Part shown: positions 20,601 to 32,600 of the stretch, piece by piece | Numbering within the stretch: the stretch's first letter is position 1 | Layout: each line of letters begins with the position of its first letter | Origin: Marthasterias glacialis | Lineage: Eukaryota > Echinodermata > Asteroidea > Forcipulatida > Asteriidae | DNA length: 64,000 bases | NCBI GenBank assembly: GCA_911728455.2 | Contig: OU452238.1 | Span: 13,920,049-13,984,048, forward strand | Direction: 5' to 3' | Notes under the pieces: model-generated | The model's input: the letters and a program-made list of their open reading frames with translations, nothing else | Told to the model about the DNA's origin: nothing | Databases searched by the model: none | Made by a program: the position numbers and the translations under genes

Positions 20601-23600
20601 TTTTTTCACAGGTGCTCCCCTGGGTCTAAGGAATTGCCAAGTTGCCAGCTGTGATCACCCAATCATGAAGCAGCACTGCTACTGGCCAGTTATCAGTGAT
20701 CTTACAAATATTCTTTCACATCGCTCTGTCGTCCACAAGTTTTTCACCGACCCTGCTCTATTAAGAATGTGGACCAATGTGTTGTCCATGTTCATGTGTA
20801 AGTAGAAACGAGTCTCGACACTTTAAACAACTTATGAAGGCTTTGTAATATTAAGGACAGATTGTAGGCAAGTAGTTCTTGAGATGTCAGCCCAATTTAA
20901 TGGATTAGCTCATTATGAACCCTCCTACTAATGGTACCATTTTTTCAGCGAGTTGACCAAGCATTTGAAACCATTCCACGGCACAGGTTGTGTATGGCAG
21001 CTCAATTGTTACGTAACACTAACATGAGTGTACTGTGTAGATGCACTTGCCACATGATATATTGCGGGCTGACGTAGTTTATCCAATGGTCAAAACCACA
21101 GTGGATGATATAGAATGGTCAGACAGTAGGAGGGTTGACTGTGTACAATGACTGTGTACAATGCAGATGCATTCACCACATGGTATCATATTGCAGGCAG
21201 GCATACGATGTCTATCATCCAAAACAACAGTGGATGATATTGAATGGTCAGACAGTGGGAGGGTTAAGCAAAGATCAGCTGGTGTGGGTAGCAGTCACAA
21301 GAGAACTCTAAACTGACACAGTTCAGTAAGTGCTCATTTCACACCAGCTTCCACTAAGACCTAATTCTAGTTGTTCATCAATAAGTCTCTCTCCAGGTAA
21401 TTGTCCATACAAAGAAATCGGCCTGCAGCACCAGGGATAAGATTTCTCCTGATAATAATAATAATAGTACTGATAATAATGTACTTTATTTGGCATGTTT
21501 TGAATTTCTTCAGGTATGAATTTGAATGAACGGGAGCTGCACAATCATGTTGAATTTGAACCCAATGCTTACTCCACTGCCTTTTCAGCTGAGATCGAGG
21601 CCTGCGCTGCCCCCATGTGGCAGCTATATACACACTGCAAAGATGAAGTAAGACACTGCCAGGGATCATTGTCAGTGAGCTACTGGGTGGAGGTCTTGCT
21701 TTACAAATTTGTCAATTTAAACAAAAATTATTTACCGAGCAAAAAGAACTGAAGGGAACCACTTAAAGCCGTAGGACGTAATAGATATGTTGGCTGGTAA
21801 CCTGTCTCTGAAAAGCATCCTGGTAAACTGCTTAGCACAGCTTTATGAAATAGATCATTATATGTCAACCAAACATCACCAAATGTGAACGAGCATTCGA
21901 TTAGCTATCAATGCTTTAAAGACGCCCACTCGTCAACGCAAGACAAATAAATTCGTGCCGCGAAAGATCACCTTTGAACTGCGCATGCGTTGTGTGAAAC
22001 AAGGTACGGGTACATGATCAGTCTGTGCCACAGAAACAGTCGTCTGGTTACGGTGGTGAGCGGGCATCTTAAAGCAATATGGCAGGCAGGTGAAATCACC
22101 TGACTGCTTGACAACATGCAGTTATCACAAACAGCACATTGTTTTCAGCCACAAGTTCAGATGATCTCGCAAACCTAACTAGATCTTTCTTTTTTCTATT
22201 TGATATTTTGCAGACTACAGCACACTACACTCAGGCACTTCTGAATGCGTGTGTGGAGACCACTAATGACTGGCTGCAAGAGGCCAATATCCATGAGTCT
22301 TTTGACCCATACCAAGTGTCTTTTCATATACCGCTTCTTCGATACTACGCTCTCATGCTTAGCCAGGTAAACTTGACTCCAACTTTTAGTTTGAATCTAA
22401 AAAACCTTTACCACAGTGTTAACTACCGTCTTTGCCATATTTCCATGCCATGTTTGCTGTATAGACTAATGGGAGCAGTTCATTCATGGGCGTTTACACC
22501 ACCACAGCTATGGCTTTAAACAAAAAAAAGAATTCACAGGATCGAAAACCAGAGATAAAACTTGATGAGCAAAATGCTGTGGAAAACCTTTTGGCTAACT
22601 GCCCAATAGTTAAGTAATACTTCTTGAATTTTTTCAGATTTTCCTGATCTTTTTTAACAAATGCATTCCACTGTAAGTTTGACTGAACCGAAGTTGCAAG
22701 CTTCTTCTTTTCTTTTTTTTGTACTGCCTTTTACCTTTTTTAATTTGGATGTATCTCCTTTTTACTCCCTTTTACTTTTTCATTCTAGTGGTATTTTTTT
22801 CCCTTTTAAGATTGATATTCAAAAACAAATGATCCTTTTGTCTATATTCTTGTATTTTTATGTGAAATAATTAAATAAAAAAAATAATAAACTTTGTAGG
22901 ATTTGAAATTCTATATTTCTTGTTATCAGGCTCTTACAAAGCAAGGTGTCAAAGTGACTCCAGCTGAAGAATTCCTGAAAAATCTGATAGTTTTCCCACT
23001 CCAGATTCAGGTTAGTAGATAATATAAATACTTTGAGTTATATTTAAAACAAGCAGGGGCTAGTTTGATGTCAGTTAATTCTGTCATATAACAATGATAT
23101 ATTGACTATGGGCATGATTGTATTGTGCCATAAACTCCTTTTGCCTGGAAATTTTACAATAAGCAGCGGGAGACATTTTGACTACAAGGTTTTGGGTATG
23201 CTTCTTGTTAGTTTTAGAAAAACCCCTAGTTCACCATTAATCATCCTAGTCATGACACTTGCATCCTTGAGCAAGACACTAATAAATTTAATTGCTTCTC
23301 TTCACCCAGGAGTAAATGGGTACTTGTGAGGGAAGAGATGGTTTATGTGATTGATTTAGCTTGGTGCGCTACATATTCAGCAGCACAGGCTATACACTCC
23401 CCAGGAAGCTGAGATGGGTTAAAGTATGAAATGTTCCCAATGACTGAGGTAATAGGATTCAAACTGCCTCTAGCTGTCGGGCAATCATGGTACCCTAGTT
23501 GGTAAGACATCTGCTCTAGAATGGCGGGGATCGTGGGTTTAAATCCCACCTGAGGATTATGCCTGTGGATTTTTTTTTCACAGGACTCGGGGGGAAAGTA

Positions 23601-26600
23601 CTGAGTATGCAGTGCTTAAAGTACATCAGTGTGTGGGTGAAAACACAAATAATGTTCTTTATCCCCGATGCAAAAAAGAACATCTATAACAAATCACACT
23701 TGGCAGAAATAGGCTCTGTATATAAACGTCCACCATTCTTAATTTGAGATTGGTGTCAATCTTAGCCTAAGCTATGGAGAGTTACATGATAGTTACATGT
23801 GATAGTTGCATGTGAGTAAGACAACCATAGTTGATATTGTGTGTAATATCTGATCTGCTTCAGGCCATGGTGAGTGAAGTATTCTGTGGGATGTGGGTGC
23901 GTAATGGTTTACAGATTAAACGACAAGCTATGACCTACATGCAGTGTCATTTCTGCGCCTCGATGATTGATCTGGACCTGTTCTTACTCCAGGTAGGACA
24001 ATTATCATTGAGAAATAAAAACTGACAGGATATTCAGCCTTGAAATTTACCCTTGTGCCAATCCATATTTATCTTGCTCTTCTGATGTATCAACGCCAAG
24101 TACACAATGTACAATATAAAGACCAATAACAAGACTGCATTCTGAATGAGGGCGTTTTGGACTGCTTTGTTTTACACATGATGGCCGAGCGTGCAATAGA
24201 GTAAAAAGGATAAAAAATGTAGCTGAATAGTACAAAAAGTGCACCTCAATGTTGTAGCAGTGCAATAATGTGAATAACAAATGTTGCGTGACCTCCAATA
24301 ATCTAACTAAATGACAAGGATCTACTTGGGTGTTATATAAAATCAAAAGAAGTTTGGACTGCCTAAGCTATATTGATGATAAATGAAATGTATTTTGTAC
24401 TGTGTTAGGTTGGTGCTGTGTACCTTGATCCTGACTTCTTTGTTGCCAAGGTTTTCTCATGGTGAGTAACATTTTCTTTTACACGACCATTAAGACCCCC
24501 CCCCCCCTCCTCCCTCACAAATCAAAAGACAACCATAGGTTTGGATGTATAGTCCATGTCACATGAGGCAATTTACAGGCAACCAGCTCCGGGCAAGCTC
24601 CAAAAAGAATATTATATTCCCTTTACAATTTTCAGATAATTTGTTATTGATAGAAAACCACTGTTAGAAAAATACATGTTTTGCTACTAAAGTAAAATTG
24701 GCTTAGTGGTGTCTTTCCTCACCTTCCACCTCTAGGACCCCGTTTCGAATCCTGTCGGGGGCACTATGTGGATTGGGTTTTCAGTCCCTACTTGATTGCG
24801 TGGGTTTTCCCTGGAATAAATCTCTGGGGTTTTCCTCCCACATCTAAAACTGAAACATCCTTCCTTGTCTTCTCTCCATGGGGTTCATGGCGCGTATAGT
24901 GATTAAGTTCACTTTCTGAGAATTAATAAAATGAAAGAAGAGAATTTTTTTTTGGAGAATCCAGAGTATGATTGACAATTGTTGAAGTTATTTCTTCCCT
25001 TTCTGTAAAGTTTCAAGGTGCTGGAGACTTTAACGTTCAATCAGTCACATAGTAACAGTCAACTTGACCATGAGAATGAACCTGCCATGCTAGAGGGCGC
25101 CCTGTACCTGTTGGTAACACTACTCAGCACCAGAACTCATATGGGTAGGTCATCAATAACAAGCTCTGATTACAAATGCAGCGTGTTTTGAAAGATTTGG
25201 GGCTCCATACAATCTATACCATTCCCAATATGTGGCAGAGGGAAGCCCCCCCCCAAATGTTCCCATTCTCTAACACACTCTTCCTCTCTTGTACAGAAGC
25301 ACCCCCCTAAAATCCTCAAAGGAATTCCAGAGATTCCCAGAACACAATGAAGACACAATAGGAGGGGGGGGGGCACACCCTGCCACATATGGAGCACCAA
25401 ATGATAACAATCGTATGAAAGCCATAGATTCGTAGCCTAGCCAAAGTGCCATTAGATTTGGTTTCCTGCAGGACTTGACATGTACCGAGTAAGACAAAAC
25501 CAAATCATTTTGTTATTATTTACAAGTTGATAAGACATCTTTACTACAATGGCAAAGGTCGAGGGTTCAAATCCCACCCGAGTAATATGTCTGTGGATTT
25601 TTTTCACCGAAATCTGGAAAGTACTGAGTATACAGTGTATGGGTTGTGTCGGTGTATGGGTTAAATGTAAATAATATTATTTACTGGTTGTTTTTATTTG
25701 TTCCTTCTCTGGGTGTGCAGGGGCTTCAGAAGAGGAGCTTTTACGTCAAGAAATGGTTGCTTTGTTGTGTATACAAGACAGACCTCACAGCCAACTTGCT
25801 GATCAAATATCCTTACAAATGACTTGAGGAATCACGCCAGATCTTAACAGGTTCTTTACCACATTGAGATCACAATTTTCTGAACAAAACACCGATACCA
25901 AATTTTTGAATTGTAAATGTCTGGGGAAAGATTTTAAAAAACGCAGCAATTTTGTTTTGTTTTTGAAATGGTTGAGCTTATGTATGGTATCACCACTGAA
26001 AAAATTCGAGAAGTTTTGATGTCTGTAAAAAATAGGAAAACTTGCGACACAATGTCGTAAAATCAAATACTGAACCTCATTGAACCCAAAGGAAATTACA
26101 TTAATATTGACTTTCAGTTTTGTAATTCAGCATTGTGCACAGGTTGAGTCTACACTCACACTAAATGTCACCATTTTAATTGTGATTAAGTGGTGTGTAT
26201 ATCGTCTGCACACATTCCAGTGACTTGGAACTGTTCTCGTACACTGAAGAGACATTCTCTTTAAAGAAGACATCTTTGATTTTTATAATTCTTAACTGCA
26301 AGGTTGACATCCCAGAGAAGACTGGATTATTCAACTCCAATGAGCATTTTGAGTCGATCTTAGCTGAGGTGAGTGGCTCATTGTTATAATAGATGTTAAT
26401 TTTTGCATCGGGAATAAAGAATATTTGTAATTTTAACCCAAACACCGATGTGTGTTAAGCACTGTATACTCAGTATTTTCCCGAGTCCTGTGAAAAAATT
26501 CATTGTTGATAACAATACTTTGATTAGAAACCAAGAACTTCAAGACTCTATAAGATGAAAGCATAGAGGGTCAAACACTGAAGAAAAAAAAACTTTTATT

Positions 26601-29600
26601 CAGTTATTTAGTTATTGGTGGCAGGGGTGGCGTGTGTGTAAAGTGCTCACCTCTCATCACTATGGCCCTGGTTTGATTCCCAGCTAGGGTCATATGTGAG
26701 TAGAGTTGTGCGTTGGTTCTCTCCTGCGCCACAAGGGTTCTTCTCTGGGCCCTCCGGTTTTCCTCCCTCCAGGAAAATAAAATCAGAGTCTCTCTTGACT
26801 CCCTCGACTGTCAATTTGGAATTTTATTTAGTTATCATTATTTTCTTTTGGACAAAGGTGGCAGATTACCACGATCCGATGTCCGAGACGGGAAGTGGTG
26901 GTCTCCAACAAGGCCGCTACTCACCAAAGCCTCACATTTGGGAAACGGAGTTTGACCCAATTCATGTGATGCTGAGAGTTATGCAGAAGAAAGATTTCCA
27001 AACTGCAATGGATCGGTACAGTTCTCAGTAAGTCATCTTATTTAATCGGGAAACAGAAAGTACAAAAGTAACTCTTTAATTATCAGCAGCGGCAAGCTGT
27101 TGTAGTATCAGTCACATTCTGAAATGATAATTGGGAATGTTTTCAATGTTAACATACTATAAAACACTTCTACAACAAAACCAACTTTCCATTTTATATT
27201 TTATTTCCAGATTTGTTTACCGGGAAATCATGCTAAAAATTAACAAATAATGTCTAAATCTGGGATATGACTATGATCATCAGGCATGTGATTTATCAGG
27301 ATTTTTTCCTGATTTCAGGTTTTTCCGCTGATCTTCCTGTGTCTTCAGATTTTCTTGAAAGAGGCAAAGTTGCCATCCCAGAGATAAAAGACACATTCCT
27401 TGTAATGATCAAACCTTCAGATATCAAAAGTTCTAATTGAAATGATGTGAAGAGTCCGTAAACCTCTACAGTTTAATATCTTGCAATTCTGTTGGCTTTG
27501 TCTCCACACCAAGAAGGAACCTAATTATTCAATTTTCAGGATTGTTTTATTTTCATGCAATATCACCCCTGGATCATAGAGAAATGCATGGTCCATGAAT
27601 ACCTTAAAACAAACCCATAAAAATGACCCTACTGGAAGATATTAAAGAAAAGCAGAGTGCAGATGCATGTTTGATTTACCTACCAGTTTGATTTACCTAC
27701 TTACATTTATGGCCATGTAGGTGTCATTGCTAGGTACATGTAGTTCCTGTGCTAAGTGGGGCCTAACACATATTCTGTATTTGAATTCTTTTTTATTATG
27801 CTAAATCCTTTAAACCATTCTTTAGCTTACGTCTTGTTTATAGTTCTGTGGTACTAATGTTTTCAATGTTTCAACGTTTTTACTGTATGTCAGCTTTTTA
27901 ATTACCCTTTTGGTATGTAATAAAGATTGTTGATTGATTGATACATTGATTGATTCATTGATTGATACATTGATTAATTGATTGAACAGCATGAAGCAAA
28001 CAGGACGGCATTCTGGGAGCAGTGACCTCTGGCCTCCGTTCCAGCCGCTGAAGCTCCCAACGACTGCCTTTCAAAACCTCCATCAGCTTCTTCACTGCAA
28101 GACCCTTCATGGTGCTATTTTTATCATTCTCTATAAGGTGAGTTATCTTATATTTACAGTTTCTTGTCTTTCTAGTCTTATTTCCATATAATATTTGAAG
28201 GAATAGAACATCATGGTTTTAGTAATAATAATTATAATAATATACCAAAGTATGAAAATGCCTACACTTTTACAACCCCCTTTTCATTAAGCCTTAACCA
28301 TTTCAGAAACCATCTTAAATCCCTTTTGAACACTAGATGGCAGCAGACTTGCCAGTTAAATTTCCATTGTTTGCGTAGTTCTGAGCATGCACACATTTTT
28401 TCTGAGAACAATAGATTTACTGGTAGGTCTGCTGCCACCTAGTGTCCTCATAAGTCTCCCATTGGAGTCTGGGAATGATAAATCAGGTTAACTAATGACG
28501 GTATTCTTTGTGTGTGTGTCTTTTTCTACGCTAGGCTGTCCATGGTAAATCCATCACCGATCCTGTACTCTATCTATGCATTGCTCTATTAGACATGATG
28601 TTGCAATACCCAGCAGTTAGAATATTACCCAAGGTAAGTACCGAGAGGCAGGGACGAGAGGGTTACCATGACCAAGCAGTTTTGTTGCTGTTGGGACAAA
28701 AGTTAACATGTTTACTGATTCTTTTAAGTTGTTGCAGAACATAAGGCAAACCCAGGACCTGATTTCATAGAGGTGCTTAAGCTGACAAATTGCTTAGCAA
28801 TTTGCTGCTTAGTGAAAATGAGCGGGATACCAGTCACAAATTGTACATGTAACATGGTATTTTGGCTGGTAACCTTAGTCTGGTAAGCATAACATTCATG
28901 TACCAGCTGGATAACGAGTTCTTGTTGAGCAGCAGACCACTACCCTGAGCATTACTACCTCCTCTTTTTGATATTTTCTTGTAGATTCCAACACCAGACG
29001 TTTTAAGAGATGGTGATTTTGCAGCCATGTTTCCAGACAACCTGATTCTGAACAACTTAACACATCGCATTAAGACAGTTGAGATCCCCAGCTTACATGA
29101 AAAGCCATCCACATCACACCAGGTATCTGAGTTAAGACTCCATAAGCCCTATTGTCAATGAGTAGTTTCTGCTGAATTACTTCACCTGCAGCCTGGGCCA
29201 AGTTCGCACAAGGACCACTTGTCGACTAGAGGTCGATATTGCCTGGTACTCGGTACATGTTTTTGAGCATGAATACCAGTTAATATCAGGCCCTAGTTGA
29301 CAAATGGTCCTTGTGCGAACTCGGCCCTGTCTGTTAATTGTGGTAAATGTAGTGTTGAGGATCAAACTAGTCCGTATTCGTTTTCAAGGATACCCATGTA
29401 AATGCGTATAAAAGTGAAGTGGTAACACACCCAGGACGTTCTGTGTGAGATGAGTTCAACAGTGGTGGACGTGTTGACTCGCTCGGACAGTTCACCAATA
29501 GTGATAAGCATTGTATACTGTGGTGTGATTTAATGTACATGTTTGTACCATATTCAAAATGAGCATGCATATAAATGTGCACAAAGCCATGACAATATTT

Positions 29601-32600
29601 AAACCGTTGTTTTCTTTGCTAAAATGTGACCACAGAAATTGATGAAATTTTTAGAACTTTTGTTGATTTATGTGTTCAATGAAAACAGGATAGGATTGTG
29701 TTTATCCTTCCAAGAACCTACATGATATTTTAACTTTAAGAAATGTCTATTTAAATTAGTGAGACATATCAACAAATGATTGAATGTCGTTTAACAGAGA
29801 ACCATGGATAGCACAGATCTGCTGCTACAACAACTCCTTAATGAAGAGGTTGGCATCTACAGTCAGAACGTGTTTGGTCTAGCTGTTGGATGGGAGGGTC
29901 TTCACACTTTTGATGAGGTCGATTCTCAGATGGAGGAGGAAGAGGTGTACCCAAGCGAGGACGAGCAAGACTATGTCGAAGAGGAGCTAGATGGGATGGA
30001 GCAGGAGGAGGTTGATGATGTTGAAGAAGAGACTGATGGGATGGAGGTAGAGGAGGTGGGTGGGGACATTGAACCTGGTTCGGAGCAAGGAAATGAATAC
30101 GATGTCGATGCAACTTCAGCTAGTTTACAAACAGTTGATGAGGTAAAGAAACATTCCAAATTCCTACTGCTCCTAAGAAGATAGAATGGTAACAGTAGGA
30201 TAAATAGTATAGTTTTGGTATAAAAATAAGTTTTCTTTTTTATTTTAAAGTGTTCTTGCTGATTAGTTTGTTACTATACATGTATGTCAACAACCAAAAC
30301 TACTTAAGGGTGATGATGCAAGGTGATTAAGGTCAATGACCTCTTGAATTAACTTTGTTTCCAGCCATCAGAAGCTCTTCAAGAACTTACTGCCACAACC
30401 TCAACAGCAACAAGCTCTTCCAAGAAGTCATCGAGGGTGCAAACAGTCCTCTGGACCCCTTGTAAAATGTTGACTATCAATGAGTCAATGCTGGACCTTC
30501 TGGTTAAGTTACACTCTAAGATGGTGGGTAAAGATGGCTCCTACTTGCCTCCATCTATGAGGAAGGAGAAGGGTGAGAGGAATGACCGAGGGGTGCAGGT
30601 AGGCCACATGTTTTGTGAGGTCTTCAGTTCATCTCAATGTTTTGATAAATTAACTAGTTGCCGCTGGGATTCTGTTTTGTTGTCCTGTCCCCCTGGCGGG
30701 ATTCAGTTGGCGGAACCGCTGTACTGCTGGCACAAAGAAACATGACTTGACAAAGCCAAAAGAACAAATGGTCTCTTCATTGGATCGTCGGTTTTGTTTC
30801 TCGACTGAGAAAATGTTAAATTCACGCACCATGAATTGCAAAACATTGGCTGTTTCCTATGGCATAGGATTTGTACTAAACATGGAGCCATGGCTCGACT
30901 AGAAAAGAATAGTTCACTTACCTGTTAGTAACATATGAGAGAAATTTGTTTATTGAACCTGTCTGTAATGTTATAGTTTGCATCAGGGTTTAAAAAAAGG
31001 AATTATCAAACCTTGTCGATGGAGTTCGGAGCAGCGGCACGAGGAGATAGATCTACGTCGACCAGCTGAAGAATGACACAGTACAACAAGAAACTGCTGA
31101 TCTGAGGACACTGATGTTAGACCGGGTTGCGTGGAAGGCGACCATCAGAGGCTCCCAAGATGGCGTCAGCTAAAGACGACCTCACGCATTCATTCATTCT
31201 TCTTGTCATCACACTTTTATTCCCTTACGTACGACCCAGTCACTGATTAAGTTATTTCCTGGCTGCAAATACATTTGTGTTGTTTATTTTTACTCCAGGT
31301 TGGTGGAGGAGCATTCTATGTTAAAAAACTCCTGGATAAAATTTGTCATGTACATCCTGAAAGTCAGAAACAAATAGAGGAGCTTTGTCAATTTAAAGAT
31401 CAACCCAGTAACGGACAAACTGAAAGCAATGCACAAAGTTCATCTGACAGGTATAACTGACCCCTCACCTCAACTTTGTTATTCATATAGGAGGTGCATA
31501 AATATCAATTATTGACAACATCTTTTTATCTTTTCAAAGGAACTCTGAATACATCTGAAAAAGTCAGTTAAATAATCTAAAAGGAATTTAGGAACATCCC
31601 ACAAAGATTTCTCTTGCCATTGTTCTTATTGCTTTAAAACCTTTTACCTTCTTGTTATTAAAAAAATTGGCTGCAGGTTGCAAGTTTGTAAGTTGATATA
31701 ATTAAACTGCCGATAAACATTCAACCCATTTTTGTTGTTGTTGATATTTTCCTTGCCACAGACGAAAGAAGGCTCGTGAGGCCCAGCAGAAGCTGTTTGC
31801 AAAACTAGCCGCTGAGCAGAGGAAATTTTTGGAAAAATCCCTGGAAACAGGTACAGTATTTAAGCCAAGTTTGCACGACCTCTGACTCCAGTGCATATTT
31901 TGACTACAACAAATTCTACTGAACTTTTACATATCTAGAACTTGTCAAGGTGTCTGGATTGATCAACCTTGAAGCCAACAATCTGGTACTTTGGAGTGTC
32001 CTTTGTACAAGGTTTCTACAAAAATATTCATAATACACAGAAGAAATAATGATAGATTTATACAGAAACATGAACTCTTGCAACCTTAAAATGAATAATT
32101 TCAATATAAGGCCCTTCATATTTAAAGATGAGTCTGGCTAGTTGACAGTAATTAGACTTACAGAAGTGCAGTTGTTCAACTGGATGCTGCTGGAAAGCGA
32201 TAAATCTCTATCTGGCATAATTGCTCTGCCGTTTCACTCTTCAGAGCTTGATTGTTATACATGGTTTGTTTTTGTAGAAGAAAGCTTAGCAGAGGTACCA
32301 GAAGCTGAGGATGACCGAGAAACTGCCACACCCAAGGAAGCGGATGCGAGAGAAATGTTTGAATGTGTCATATGTGGGCAAACAGCGCCCTCAACAGACG
32401 ATAGTCCGATTGGGATGGTGGCACTGATGCAGGCAACAGGAGGTATTAAAATGTTGTGCATAATCCAGATAATCAGGACCATTGATTAATTAGGGAATAA
32501 AAGAGTGGTGGCCGAGTGGTGGTCTTAAATGGCCATTTAAAACCAGCAGGGTCGTGGCTGTGTGATAAAGGAACAAGTCATGAGCCTGACGAGCCTCACG

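Larger units (their letters stand above)
17167..25144 (+). other. UBR3: UBR3 exons 4-15: helical middle region, first part
   Basis: Exons 17167-17226, 17319-17468, 18304-18414, 18936-19069, 19851-20079, 20612-20797, 21514-21647, 22214-22366, 22930-23010, 23864-23992, 24409-24461 and 25011-25144. Family landmarks in order: [100 protein letters not shown] and [14 protein letters not shown]. Exon 7 ends AAG|GCATGA and needs a GC donor, because reading on meets a stop two codons later. Confidence 0.9.
26858..31850 (+). other. UBR3: UBR3 exons 18-25: middle region, acidic exon and charged helix
   Basis: Exons 26858-27027, 27990-28137, 28535-28633, 28985-29122, 29798-30142, 30365-30598, 31299-31450 and 31762-31850. 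Landmarks: [52 protein letters not shown] and [20 protein letters not shown]. Exon 22 (29798-30142, residues 938-1052) is the longest exon. Its second half is strongly acidic ([20 protein letters not shown]), unlike the Ser-rich linker I recall for the vertebrate protein here. Exon 25 encodes a basic amphipathic helix just before the RING. Confidence 0.88.
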
